Assembly: GCA_002409965.1 (NCBI GenBank)
Contig: DHON01000012.1
Span: 1,698 to 51,147 of the forward strand
Direction of reading: 5' to 3'
Source of the DNA: Firmicutes bacterium UBA5389
GTDB lineage: Bacteria; Bacillota; DTU025
Length of the DNA stretch: 49,450 nt
Of the stretch, positions 40,905-49,399 are shown piece after piece. The translations under genes were made by a program, and so were the position numbers. Under the pieces are notes generated by a model. That model saw nothing but the letters and a program-made list of their open reading frames with translations, made no database searches and was not told the origin of the DNA. Within the stretch, counting starts at the first letter, position 1; every line of letters begins with the position of its first letter.

Positions 40905-41282
40905 ATGGGCAGAGCTATGAACACAGAGCTCGGGGAGATAACCATAGCCGACGATGTGATAGCCGCGGTAGCCGGCATGGCCGCGACCGAGTGCTATGGG
41001 CTAGTTGGCATGGCCTCGCGCACCATCACCGACGGCATCGCTGAGCTTCTTGGACGCGACAACATAGCCCGCGGGGTGGAAGTCGATGTGGAAGGCGACG
41101 ATGTAAGAATCAAGCTATACATCATTGTAGAGTACGGCACCCGAATTACGGAAGTAGCGAACAACGTCATGGATAAGGTCAAGTACGTTCTGGAGACCAC
41201 AACGGGTCTTCGTGTCTCGGAGGTAAATGTGAACGTGCATGGCGTACGAGTGGGTGCGGGCGGAAAGGAACGGCACAAATAA
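40905..41282 (+). CDS. Asp23/Gls24-family envelope stress protein (YloU-like)
   Basis: 125 residues. ATG 40905 follows TTGGAGGTTT. The Asp23 domain fills the protein: GEITIADDVIAAVAGMAATE, CYGLVGM, VDVEGDDVRIKLYIIVEYG and the C-terminal VSEVNVNVHGVRV. Asp23 proteins form membrane-linked scaffolds under envelope stress; YloU is the partner gene of yloV (fakA) across Bacillota. The stop codon overlaps the fakA start (TAATG). Confidence 0.95.
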   Translation: MGRAMNTELGEITIADDVIAAVAGMAATECYGLVGMASRTITDGIAELLGRDNIARGVEVDVEGDDVRIKLYIIVEYGTRITEVANNVMDKVKYVLETTTGLRVSEVNVNVHGVRVGAGGKERHK

Positions 41283-42970
41283 TGGCTGGAGCGAAACACG
41301 GCCGGGCGCCTGAGATGAAGGGGCTCGATGGGCATGCCCTGATCGCTGCCTTCGCGTCTGGAGTTGCCTGGCTGGGTGAGAATAAGAGCATAGTTGACTC
41401 GCTCAACGTATTTCCTGTTCCCGACGGCGACACAGGGACCAACATGTACCTGACGGTTTCGGCGGCGCTTAAGGAAGCGCAGAAATCCCCAGATTCCAAC
41501 GTAGGCTTGACGGCGGATGCCATAGCAGTCGGATCGCTGATGGGCGCCCGCGGGAACTCGGGGGTCATATTTTCTCAACTGATGCGGGGCTTCGCCAGGA
41601 AACTCCACGGGCTGCCCATCGCGTCCCCGTCCGATGTGGGCGCTGCGCTGCAGGAAGCGGCCAGTGTGGCATACAAGGCCGTGATGAAGCCAGTAGAGGG
41701 AACCATACTCACGGTAGCGAGGATGGGCGGCCGCGCAGCGGTTCAAGCAGCCCGGGACGGCCGAGATCTGCTTGGCGTGGTTGACGAGGCCATACGGCAG
41801 GGCGAGATCACTCTGGGCAAAACCCCCGATATGCTTCCGACCCTCAAAGAGGCGGGTGTGGTCGACGCCGGCGGGAAGGGGCTTATCGTGTTCATGCAGG
41901 GATTCGCCATGGGTCTGCGTGGAGAGAAAGCCGCCCCGGCGCCCAGAGGGGCACACGCGCCCGTTCGGCGGCCTGCCGAGCCCAGGCCTGCAAGGGAAGA
42001 GATCAGGTTCAGATACTGCACGGAATTCATCATTCGGGGTGAGCGACTCAACCCTGATGCTGTGAAGGGCGCGATCATCTCTGCTGCAGAAGGCGATTCG
42101 ATGCTGGTCGTGGGCGATGCCGGCACGGTCAAGGTGCACGTTCACACCAATACTCCCGGCATTGTGCTTGATACGTGCATTACCTACGGTTCTCTTCACG
42201 AAATCGACATCGACAACATGCAAGACCAGCATGACGAGTTCGAGTCGGCGAGCGATTCCGCACGGCCTGCAGTGGCCCGGCCATCGCCTGCCCCTGCCGC
42301 CGAGCGGGATGTTGGAGTCGTAGCTGTGGCCGCGGGCGATGGAGTAGAGAGGATTCTGATGAGCCTTGGCGCCGACATTGTGGTGACTGGCGGTCAGACG
42401 ATGAATCCGAGCATTCAGGATATTGCCGAGGCCGCGCAGGCTGCGCACGCCAAAGAGGTCATCGTACTGCCAAATAACGGCAACGTGATTCTGACTGCGA
42501 GAAAAGCATCGGAGGTTCCCGACCTGAGCAACATCAAGATCCACGTGGTTCCAAGCAAGACCGTTCCGCAGGGTCTGGCTGCTCTCCTGGCCATGTCCCC
42601 ATCTGCCCCTGTGCGCGAGAACATCGAGAAGATGTCGGAAGCGGTGAAGAAGGTCAAGACGGGCGAGGTTACCTACGCGGTGCGCGACTCGGCCGCGAAT
42701 GGCCTGACCATACGGGAGCACGACATTATCGGGCTGTTCGACGGGGATCTCAGACTCGTCGGGCAGGACCTCTCCGAGGTCGCATATTCGCTCTTCTCTC
42801 AAATGCACTCGCACACGGATGAGATCGCTACGATTCTGTACGGGGCAGGTGTGGCCGAAGAAGACGCCCAAGCTCTGGCTTCGGGGCTCAGGGATCGCTA
42901 TCCCGAAGTGGAGTTCGAGGTCCAGTATGGGGGACAGCCGCTCTACTACTACTTGATCTCGGTTGAGTGA
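41282..42970 (+). CDS. fakA: fatty acid kinase catalytic subunit FakA (DAK2/YloV)
   Basis: 562 residues. FakA phosphorylates a fatty acid held by a FakB (DegV) protein, giving acyl phosphate for phospholipid synthesis. The N-terminal Dak2 domain shows NVFPVPDGDTGTNMYLT (Mg-ATP Asp ligands), GARGNSGVIFSQLMRGF and EGTILTVARMGG. The middle domain carries the CTEFIIRG segment with VVGDAGTVKVHVHTNTPG. The C-terminal domain includes TGGQTMNPSIQDI. A low-complexity Ala/Pro linker (ARPAVARPSPAPAA) precedes it. The partner degV gene follows 12 bases later. Confidence 0.95.
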   Translation: MAGAKHGRAPEMKGLDGHALIAAFASGVAWLGENKSIVDSLNVFPVPDGDTGTNMYLTVSAALKEAQKSPDSNVGLTADAIAVGSLMGARGNSGVIFSQLMRGFARKLHGLPIASPSDVGAALQEAASVAYKAVMKPVEGTILTVARMGGRAAVQAARDGRDLLGVVDEAIRQGEITLGKTPDMLPTLKEAGVVDAGGKGLIVFMQGFAMGLRGEKAAPAPRGAHAPVRRPAEPRPAREEIRFRYCTEFIIRGERLNPDAVKGAIISAAEGDSMLVVGDAGTVKVHVHTNTPGIVLDTCITYGSLHEIDIDNMQDQHDEFESASDSARPAVARPSPAPAAERDVGVVAVAAGDGVERILMSLGADIVVTGGQTMNPSIQDIAEAAQAAHAKEVIVLPNNGNVILTARKASEVPDLSNIKIHVVPSKTVPQGLAALLAMSPSAPVRENIEKMSEAVKKVKTGEVTYAVRDSAANGLTIREHDIIGLFDGDLRLVGQDLSEVAYSLFSQMHSHTDEIATILYGAGVAEEDAQALASGLRDRYPEVEFEVQYGGQPLYYYLISVE

Positions 42971-42982
42971 GGAGGACAGGAG

Positions 42983-43837
42983 ATGACGCGAATAGCCTTG
43001 GTCACCGACAGCAGTTCCGACCTTACCCGCGAGATATACAAGGACAACGGCATCACTGTTGTGCCCCTTACCGTGCACTTTGGCGACGAGAGTTTCATCG
43101 ACACGGTTGAGATCACTAGCTCTCAGTTTTTCGACAAACTGAGGGGCTCTCCTGTTATGCCCAAGACCAGCCAACCTTCGCCCGCTGATTTCGCCGCGGT
43201 ATACGAGCGCCTGCTGCAGTCGCACGATTTCATATTCTCAGTACACATATCGTCCAAGATGAGCGGCACTGTGCAGAGCGCCCAGATCGCCGCAGAGACG
43301 GTCAACCCTAACCTTATCGAGGTCATTGACGGTGAGGCCGTTTCGCTTGTCACCGGCCTGATGGCGCTGTCGGGGGCTGAAGCAATACGCCAGGGAAAGT
43401 GCGTGGATGAGGTGCGCAAGAGCATACGGCACGTCATGGACAACTTCGGGCTCTACTGGACGCTGGACACTCTGGAGTATCTGCAGAAGAACGGCCGCAT
43501 CGGTCGGGCCACCGCTTTCATTGGAGGATTGCTCTCCATCAAGCCCATAATGTCCATCGACGAAGGGGAGATAGCCGGCGTGGAGCGGGTGCGTGGGGCG
43601 AACAAGGTGTTTCCGCGCATTCTGGAGCTGATGCACGGGCGAATCCGTCCGGGCGCTCCCATCGACGTTGTGGTGCTGCACGCCGACGATGAGGCGCGCG
43701 GGATGCTGTGGCTCGCCGAGGTCCAGGCCGCCTTCAACTGCCGTCGTACTTGGCTTACTGAATGCGGCCCAATAGTAGGTACACACGCCGGCCCAGGCAC
43801 AATGGCTGTGGCCTGGGCCGAGGTCATGCAGGGTTGA
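42983..43837 (+). CDS. DegV-family fatty-acid-binding protein (FakB)
   Basis: 284 residues. ATG 42983 follows GAGGAGGACAGGAG. DegV proteins hold one fatty acid and present it to FakA. Features: ALVTDSSSDLTREI, VMPKTSQPSPADF (the TSQPS loop contacting the carboxylate), HISSKMSGTVQSAQIA (second Ser pocket), NGRIGRATAFIGGLLSIKPI and the final HAGPGTMAVAW, all hallmarks of the family. Next to fakA, the FakB role is a safe inference; the preferred acyl chain cannot be read from sequence. Confidence 0.95.
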   Translation: MTRIALVTDSSSDLTREIYKDNGITVVPLTVHFGDESFIDTVEITSSQFFDKLRGSPVMPKTSQPSPADFAAVYERLLQSHDFIFSVHISSKMSGTVQSAQIAAETVNPNLIEVIDGEAVSLVTGLMALSGAEAIRQGKCVDEVRKSIRHVMDNFGLYWTLDTLEYLQKNGRIGRATAFIGGLLSIKPIMSIDEGEIAGVERVRGANKVFPRILELMHGRIRPGAPIDVVVLHADDEARGMLWLAEVQAAFNCRRTWLTECGPIVGTHAGPGTMAVAWAEVMQG

Positions 43838-43838
43838 C

Positions 43839-44408
43839 ATGCGAGTGATAGCCGGACGGGCGCGCGGGCGCCCCATCGCCTGCCCGAAGGGCAGGTCGAC
43901 GAGGCCAACATCCGACCGTGTCCGCGAGTCGCTCTTCGCCATAATCGGCCAACGGGTTCAGGGCTCTAGGGTGTTGGATCTGTTCGCCGGGTGCGGGAGT
44001 CTGGGCATAGAGGCGCTGTCGAGAGGGGCAGACATGTGCGTGCTGGTCGACTGCGATCGCCGCGCCTGCCGCGTGATCACGCATAACCTGCAGACGCTAG
44101 GCTTGGAGAAGCAGGCGCTCGTAGTGTGCACAGATGCGGTTGGAAGCATCAGGCAGACTCGAGGGGGCGTATCAGAGAACGCGCCGTATGATCTGGTTTT
44201 CGCAGATCCGCCGTACGCGCTGGGAATCGCGGAATCGCTCCTTTTGCATATCGATAATCCTCAGTTGCTCGCAGGAGATGGAGTGTTCGTCGTGGAACAT
44301 TCCTCACGGGCCGACTGGCCGGCCCGGTTCGGCCGCCTGGAGCAGGCGAGGCAGGAACGCTATGGAGATAGCAAGATCAGTTTCTATCAGTTTGTGGCGG
44401 AGGGATAG
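43839..44408 (+). CDS. rsmD: 16S rRNA (guanine(966)-N2)-methyltransferase RsmD
   Basis: 189 residues. MRVIAGRARGRPIACPKG, RPTSDRVRESLFAIIG, the SAM-binding LDLFAGCGSLGIEALSRGA and the catalytic DPPY motif in DLVFADPPYALG are all present. It methylates G966 of 16S rRNA. It starts 1 base behind the degV stop with only a weak SD, so it is probably translated by coupling. recG, often found between degV and rsmD in related bacteria, is missing here. Confidence 0.95.
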   Translation: MRVIAGRARGRPIACPKGRSTRPTSDRVRESLFAIIGQRVQGSRVLDLFAGCGSLGIEALSRGADMCVLVDCDRRACRVITHNLQTLGLEKQALVVCTDAVGSIRQTRGGVSENAPYDLVFADPPYALGIAESLLLHIDNPQLLAGDGVFVVEHSSRADWPARFGRLEQARQERYGDSKISFYQFVAEG

Positions 44409-44410
44409 GA

Positions 44411-44896
44411 TTGGCTGTCGCCATTTGCCCCGGCACGTTTGACCCCATGACCATGGGCCATCTGGACATTGTTACGCGGGCGGCTTCGATCTTTGATACC
44501 GTGATCGTGACTGTACTCGTCAACCAGGGCAAGCAACATATGTTTTCCACCGAGGAGAGGCTGGAGATGCTGAGAATTGCATGCGCCCACCTGCCCAACG
44601 TGGAGATCGACCATTTCGAAGGCCTGCTTGTCGACTGTGTGCGCAAGCGCGGAGCGCACGTGGTGATCAGGGGGCTCAGAGCGGTGTCGGACTTCGAGTT
44701 TGAGATGACCATGGCGCTAATGAACAGGAAACTCGACCCGACCATAGAGACCATGTACATAATGGCCTCTATGGAGTATTCGTTCTTGAGTTCCAGCATA
44801 GTGAAGGAAGTCGCTGCCCTAGGCGGCGATGTCAAATGTCTGGTGCCTGCGCCGATAGTGGAACGCGTTGCCGCGCGGTGCAGGGGGGAGGCGTGA
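44411..44896 (+). CDS. coaD: phosphopantetheine adenylyltransferase
   Basis: 161 residues from TTG 44411, two bases behind the rsmD stop. CoaD makes dephospho-CoA from 4'-phosphopantetheine and ATP. Motifs: AICPGTFDPMTMGHLDIVTR (T/HxGH, with Met-Gly-His), VIRGLRAVSDFEFEMTMALM, NRKLDP, and SSSIVKEVAALGGDV. Length and order are standard. rsmD-coaD is a conserved pair. Confidence 0.98.
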   Translation: MAVAICPGTFDPMTMGHLDIVTRAASIFDTVIVTVLVNQGKQHMFSTEERLEMLRIACAHLPNVEIDHFEGLLVDCVRKRGAHVVIRGLRAVSDFEFEMTMALMNRKLDPTIETMYIMASMEYSFLSSSIVKEVAALGGDVKCLVPAPIVERVAARCRGEA

Positions 44897-44901
44897 CGGT
44901 G

Positions 44902-45348
44902 ATGAAGCAATCAGTTATCGAGTGCCTCGACAGAATGGAGAGGGCCATCGAATCCAGCGGGAGGATGCTGCTGTCGGGCAAGCGCATTGTAGACGGCGTG
45001 GAGTTGCTCGAGCTCATAGACAGGATTCGCATTGCTCTGCCCGAACAGATCAGGCAGGTGGAGGCGCTGCAGGCAGAGCGGACTCGCATCGCGGCCGAGT
45101 CCGGAGGGGCTGAGGCGGGCCCGTCCAGCCAAATGTCGGCAAGCGGGGAGGTCCTCGCGACCGCCAGGGAGGAAGCAGAGGATATTCTGGCCCATGCGCG
45201 CCGAGAAGCTTTCGAGATACGCGCGGGCGCCAACGACTACGCCGAGTCGACCTTGGCTTCGCTCCAGGAGACGCTGGACCGGACTGCGTTCGTGGTTCGA
45301 AAAGGCATAGATGAACTCAAGCGCAGAAAGGGCGGACCCGATCAATAG
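44902..45348 (+). CDS. coiled-coil protein of the coaD-ylbJ locus, function unknown
   Basis: 148 residues from ATG 44902; GTG 44899, one codon upstream, is equally well placed behind GGGGGGAGG. It is highly charged and almost wholly helical: QSVIECLDRMERAIESSGRM, LLELIDRIRIALPEQIRQVE, then after a small Gly/Ser-rich break ATAREEAEDILAHARREAFE and TLASLQETLDRTAFVVRKGI. The second half resembles stretches of F-type ATP synthase b subunits or DivIVA-like coiled coils, which is likely only compositional. Similar genes lie between coaD and ylbJ in other clostridia. Its last 7 bases overlap the convergent ylbJ gene. Confidence 0.72.
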   Translation: MKQSVIECLDRMERAIESSGRMLLSGKRIVDGVELLELIDRIRIALPEQIRQVEALQAERTRIAAESGGAEAGPSSQMSASGEVLATAREEAEDILAHARREAFEIRAGANDYAESTLASLQETLDRTAFVVRKGIDELKRRKGGPDQ

Positions 45349-46607
45349 CGGTCTTTCCGTCTGACCCGGAAAGCTATGACCCGCACCCTGGAAACGAGCG
45401 ATGCGGCCGCCGATGCGGCTGCCGTCAGTCCGATGATCCACGCCAGGGACGCGCAGGAGCGGCCCATGACCGCCAGGAAGCCCGGCGCGGCCAGCGTGCC
45501 GGGCGTTGCTGTAACTGGATGGATTGCCGCGGCCCACGGGCCCCAGCTTGTAAGCGCCAGCCCGACCACGGCGGCGAGCACGGCGTGGAGCATCCGGGCA
45601 ATGAAGTAGATGCCCATTCGAACATCGGTGCCGAAGAGCATGCTTGCAGCCTGGGCGAACACCGAAAGCCCGCTCCATGCGATGATGGCGCTCGCCACGA
45701 CGGTCCTCTGAACCACAGGCGCGGCTGCCCGGCTCGCCATTTCGGCGCCGATGGTTATCTCGAAGAATCCGCTTATCAACGCGTTCACCAGGTCTCGGGA
45801 TACTCCAAACGGAGTGAGCGCGAACACGAGCGGCTGCGCGATCAGGTCGGTGATACGAAACACGCCGAGCACGCGCACGATTACAGAGAACACCATTATG
45901 CACCCGCCGATCAAGAGCAGTGTGCCAACGGAGTCCCTGACTGAGTCCCCCAGCAGCTGGCCGAATGACCGGTTGTCTTGGTTTCGAGCTGTGTACAGCT
46001 CGTGGGCGGCCCGCGATAGCAGAGGTTCTCGGCGTTGGGCCGATGGTTCGCCGTCGCGCCTGCGTTCGCTTCGGCCGTAGTGCTTAAGAACCAATCCGAC
46101 GAGTATAGCTGAAACGTAATGAGCCAACGCCAGCACCGGTCCGAGCGCCGGAATACGGAACATGCCGACAGCCACAGCGCCCACCATGAACAGCGGATCC
46201 GCGGTGTTGGTGAATGACACGAGCCGTTCGGCTTCAACTCGCGAGCACAAGCCCTCTCTGCGCAACCTGGCGGTGATCCGTGCGCCGATAGGGTAGCCGG
46301 ATGCGAGCCCCATGGCCAGAGCGAAGGCTCCCACGCCCGGCACGTTGAACAGCGGTCGCATCAGCGGTTCGAGCATGGCTCCGATGAAGTGCACTACTCC
46401 TAGGCCCATCAGGGTGTCGGAGGCGATGAAAAACGGGAGCAATGCAGGGAAGACTATGTCCCACCACACCCGGAGTCCGTCCAGCGAAGCCTTGTACGAC
46501 ACTTCGGGGAACGCGATGATGGCCATTGTGATTGCCGAAGCCAGCGCGGCCGTGAAGTATACGCCCCTTCTTCTCAGTTCTGTGCGCCTTTTCACGTGAG
46601 CATACAC
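45342..46607 (-). CDS. ylbJ: sporulation integral membrane protein YlbJ
   Basis: 421 residues with about eight membrane segments. Typical parts: SLDGLRVWWDIVFPALLPFF, GLASGYPIGARITARLRREG, SFTNTADPLFMVGAVAVGMF, SGFFEITIGAEMASRA. It is a nucleoside-transporter-like (Gate domain) protein needed for spore cortex formation in Bacillus, made under sigma-E. The start is uncertain: GTG 46607 or GTG 46595. A long hydrophilic stretch (HYGRSERRRDGEPSAQRREP) splits the two membrane halves. It converges on the coiled-coil gene with a 7-base overlap. Confidence 0.93.
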   Translation of the reverse strand: MYAHVKRRTELRRRGVYFTAALASAITMAIIAFPEVSYKASLDGLRVWWDIVFPALLPFFIASDTLMGLGVVHFIGAMLEPLMRPLFNVPGVGAFALAMGLASGYPIGARITARLRREGLCSRVEAERLVSFTNTADPLFMVGAVAVGMFRIPALGPVLALAHYVSAILVGLVLKHYGRSERRRDGEPSAQRREPLLSRAAHELYTARNQDNRSFGQLLGDSVRDSVGTLLLIGGCIMVFSVIVRVLGVFRITDLIAQPLVFALTPFGVSRDLVNALISGFFEITIGAEMASRAAAPVVQRTVVASAIIAWSGLSVFAQAASMLFGTDVRMGIYFIARMLHAVLAAVVGLALTSWGPWAAAIHPVTATPGTLAAPGFLAVMGRSCASLAWIIGLTAAASAAASLVSRVRVIAFRVRRKDRY

Positions 46608-46666
46608 GCCCTTTCGTCTTGGGAGGCCGTCCTAGGAATCTATATTTGGATCTCGCGGCGTGTATG

Positions 46667-46695
46667 CTGAAGGATTTTGCCGCGTTCGGTAGAAT
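46667..46695 (+). promoter_or_regulatory. possible promoter of the LysM protein gene
   Basis: CTGAAG (46667-46672), 17-base spacer, TAGAAT (46690-46695). It resembles the ppdK promoter (TTGAAG/TAGAAT). The start codon is 37 bases downstream. Confidence 0.45.
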
Positions 46696-46731
46696 AAAAG
46701 TCAGGGTATGAGGTGAAGGGGGGCGACGAAG

Positions 46732-47616
46732 GTGCCGAAGTCCTCTCGCTGCCTGCGCCTTTACATGTGGGTCCTGGGCTGCGCCCTGCTGCTCGCAGGG
46801 GTGTGCGCGGCATCTGAGATCCCAGGCGTGGTGCTAAGGAGCGGCGACCGCGGAGAGTTCGTCTGTGAGCTGCAGGAGTATTTGGCCCTCGCCGGACAGA
46901 TGAGCTCGCCGGCAGATGGCATCTTTGGATCCGTGACCCACCAGGCGGTAGTTAGTTTTCAGACATCCGCCGGCCTTGCGGCCGACGGCGTAGTGGGAAG
47001 GAAAACCTGGGACGCGCTCATGAAGAAGGCCGAGGCTGCGTGCGCGCGGACCTATGTGGTGGAGCCCGGCGATACCATGTACGGGATCGCGCGAAGATTT
47101 GGGGTCAGCGTGGAGGCCATTGCCGCCGCATCCGGCATACAGCGCCCGGAGCTGATAAAGCCAGGCCAAGAAGTCGTGATCCCATCGTCATCTGCTGATC
47201 TGTCTAGGACGGCATTGGGCAGGGGCGGAGCGGAATTGCTGCACTGGAGCATCGCGAACCGCGTCTTCAAGAGCCGGGCGACCATCATCGATGTTGCCAC
47301 TGGCCTCTCCTTCGAAGTGAAGCGGCGCGGCGGGCACAATCATGCCGATATCGAGCCGCTCACCAGCGCCGACAGTGCTATTCTGAAGCGGATCTATGGA
47401 GGCGCTTGGAGTTGGACCCGGCGGGCTGTGATAGTCGTAACGGGCGGCCGACGAATTGCGGGGTCTATCAACGGCCAACCCCACGGCGGCCAAGCGATAA
47501 CCGGGAATAATTTCAACGGGCACATCTGCCTGCATTTTCAAGGCAGTCGCACGCACGCCAGCAATGCGCTGGACACGGATCACCAGCGCATGGTACAGGC
47601 GGCGGTTGGACACTGA
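46732..47616 (+). CDS. exported protein with PG-binding and LysM domains and an unassigned C-terminal domain
   Basis: 294 residues from GTG 46732. A signal peptide (LYMWVLGCALLLAGVCA) is followed by a peptidoglycan_binding_1 domain at about 35-100 (GDRGEFVCELQEYLALAG, ADGIFGSVTHQAVVSFQ), and a LysM domain at about 107-155 (YVVEPGDTMYGIARRFGVSV, KPGQEVVIP). The last 130 residues form a separate domain with conserved-looking His and Asp: RRGGHNHADIEPLTSADSAI, then GNNFNGHICLHFQGSRTHAS and DTDHQRMV. I have seen this domain behind LysM in clostridial proteins but know no function; a cell-wall hydrolase or ligand role is a guess. Next to ylbJ, a spore-wall role is possible. Confidence 0.85.
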   Translation: MPKSSRCLRLYMWVLGCALLLAGVCAASEIPGVVLRSGDRGEFVCELQEYLALAGQMSSPADGIFGSVTHQAVVSFQTSAGLAADGVVGRKTWDALMKKAEAACARTYVVEPGDTMYGIARRFGVSVEAIAAASGIQRPELIKPGQEVVIPSSSADLSRTALGRGGAELLHWSIANRVFKSRATIIDVATGLSFEVKRRGGHNHADIEPLTSADSAILKRIYGGAWSWTRRAVIVVTGGRRIAGSINGQPHGGQAITGNNFNGHICLHFQGSRTHASNALDTDHQRMVQAAVGH

Positions 47617-47639
47617 ATGAATCGTCATGTTGTTCGACG

Positions 47640-47668
47640 AAACATGGTGCGAGCCATGTTTCCTTTTT
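47640..47668 (+). terminator. intrinsic terminator before ackA
   Basis: AAACATGG (47640-47647), loop TGCGAG, CCATGTTT (47654-47661), followed by CCTTTTTG. It ends the LysM protein gene. ackA starts 28 bases later, so some readthrough into ackA is possible. Confidence 0.78.
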
Positions 47669-47695
47669 GAGATGGCAAGGAGGTCGTGGGTTCGG

Positions 47696-48913
47696 ATGAA
47701 GATCCTGGTAGTCAACTGCGGCAGTTCGTCACTGAAGTATCAGCTGTTCGATATGGACAGTCAGACCTGCCTGGCACGGGGCGGAGTGGAGAGGGTCGGA
47801 ACCGCCGAGGCGTTCATTGTGCACAGGCCGAATGGGGCCGATAAAATCAGGCGTGACGTGGACGCGGCCGATCATGAGCAGGCGATGAAGTACGTCTTTG
47901 AAGCTTTGGTCGATCCCAAAGTCGGGGTGATTTCGGGTCTTTCGGAGATCTCGGCCATAGGGCACCGGGTGGTGCACGGCGGCGAGAAGTTCGCGGGATC
48001 CGTGCTGATCGACAATGAAGTGATGCAGGCATTGGAGGACTGTCAGGATCTTGCCCCTCTGCACAATCCGCCGAATATCATGGGCATCGAGGCCTGCAGA
48101 AGGCTCATGCCCAACCTGCCGATGGTGGGCGTATTCGACACTGCCTTCCACCAAACTATGCCTAAGGAAGCGTACCTGTATGGCCTGGGCTATGACATGT
48201 ACACCAAGTACGGCGTGAGAAAGTACGGTTTTCATGGCACGTCCCATCGATACGTATCAGGTCGCGCCGCCCAGATTCTGGGGCGCCCCATCGAGGAGCT
48301 ATGTATGGTCACGTGCCATCTGGGCAACGGATCGAGTCTTGCCGCAGTAAAAGGCGGCAAGTCCATCGACACCAGCATGGGTTTCACTCCCCTCGAGGGG
48401 CTGGTCATGGGCACCCGGTCGGGCGATCTGGATCCAGCGATCGTCTCCTTCCTCTGCGAGAAGCTGGATCGAACCGCGAGCGAAGTCGTGCTGGGCTACT
48501 TGAACAAGAACTGCGGTGTGCTTGGGCTGTCCGGAGGGCTGTCCAACGACTTCCGCGACCTGGAGGCCGCGGCAGGCCGCGGCCATGAACTCGCGCGGCT
48601 GGCGCTGGATGTATTCGCCTACAGAGCAGTGAAGTACATCGGGGCATACGCGGCGGCCATGGGGCGACTCGATGCCATTGTCTTCACAGCCGGAGTCGGA
48701 GAGAACTCGGCTGAAATGCGGTCGAGGATCTGTTCCAGGCTTTCAGGCTTCAACATCCGCATAGACCAAGCGAAGAATAATGTGAGGGGCTCCGAGCAGA
48801 TCATCTCGACGTCCGAGTCTCGCGTGACGGTCATGGTCGTGCCCACGAACGAGGAGGCCATGATTGCGCGCGATACCGCGGAGCTCGTCGGACGACTGGG
48901 AGCCCGATCCTAG
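47696..48913 (+). CDS. ackA: acetate kinase
   Basis: 405 residues from ATG 47696, with AAGGAGGT 10 bases ahead; the frame is open upstream to 47627 through the terminator. It makes ATP and acetate from acetyl phosphate and ADP, the main energy step of acetogenic fermentation. Motifs: VVNCGSSSLKYQLFD, IGHRVVHGGEKF, VGVFDTAFHQTMPKEAYLYG, RKYGFHGTSHRYVS, HLGNGSSLAAVKGGKSIDTS, MGTRSGDLDPA and FTAGVGENSAEMRSRIC, all complete. No pta gene is next to it. Confidence 0.98.
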   Translation: MKILVVNCGSSSLKYQLFDMDSQTCLARGGVERVGTAEAFIVHRPNGADKIRRDVDAADHEQAMKYVFEALVDPKVGVISGLSEISAIGHRVVHGGEKFAGSVLIDNEVMQALEDCQDLAPLHNPPNIMGIEACRRLMPNLPMVGVFDTAFHQTMPKEAYLYGLGYDMYTKYGVRKYGFHGTSHRYVSGRAAQILGRPIEELCMVTCHLGNGSSLAAVKGGKSIDTSMGFTPLEGLVMGTRSGDLDPAIVSFLCEKLDRTASEVVLGYLNKNCGVLGLSGGLSNDFRDLEAAAGRGHELARLALDVFAYRAVKYIGAYAAAMGRLDAIVFTAGVGENSAEMRSRICSRLSGFNIRIDQAKNNVRGSEQIISTSESRVTVMVVPTNEEAMIARDTAELVGRLGARS

Positions 48914-48928
48914 CAGAGGTGGTGCACC

Positions 48929-49399
48929 ATGCGGTTTAGTGTAGAGGCCTTGAGGGCTGAGAAGGGCGCTGTCATGCTCCTCGACATGCGTAAGGAACTG
49001 CCCCCGATCGACCTGGGCCGCTCGCGACTGAGTTTCGTGGGGCCGGTGGAGTTCGTGGGGCAGGCGACCAACACCGGTCGCCGGATAGTAGTCATGGGGT
49101 CTGCCAAAGCGCGGGCGCTGGCCTTCTGTGACAGGTGCCTGGAGGAGTTCGCAATGGACCTCGCGACCCCTATCTCGGAGTCGTATTACCGGGCCGACGA
49201 ACCGCCGGCCGCCCCAGACGAGGACGAGCGTGTGTATGGTGACGACGATGTCATCGACATGTCGTCCGACATCGAGCAGGCGTTCGTGCTCGCCCTGCCG
49301 ATACGGATCGTGTGTCGGGACGACTGCCGGGGTCTGTGCCCTAGGTGCGGCCACGACCTCAACCGGGGAGAATGCTCGTGCTCGCCCTGTGGCGATTGA
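48929..49399 (+). CDS. yceD: YceD/DUF177 protein
   Basis: 156 residues. ATG 48929 follows AGAGGTGGTG. N-terminal beta-rich part with GPVEFVGQATNTGRRIVVMG and CDRCLEEFAMDLATPISESY; C-terminal LPIRIVCRDDCRGLCPRCGH DLN (quoted in two parts) and further cysteines CSCSPCGD. DUF177 genes precede rpmF (L32) and the plsX/fab genes in most bacteria and seem linked to 23S rRNA handling. rpmF should follow just past the window end. The ackA-yceD order is typical of clostridia. Confidence 0.95.
   Translation: MRFSVEALRAEKGAVMLLDMRKELPPIDLGRSRLSFVGPVEFVGQATNTGRRIVVMGSAKARALAFCDRCLEEFAMDLATPISESYYRADEPPAAPDEDERVYGDDDVIDMSSDIEQAFVLALPIRIVCRDDCRGLCPRCGHDLNRGECSCSPCGD

Noticed and set aside
40994..43225. 743-codon open frame on the minus strand
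   Set aside because: It is antisense to asp23, fakA and part of degV, all of which are recognisable. Long antisense frames arise from high GC and codon bias; its translation shows no domain and there is no SD.
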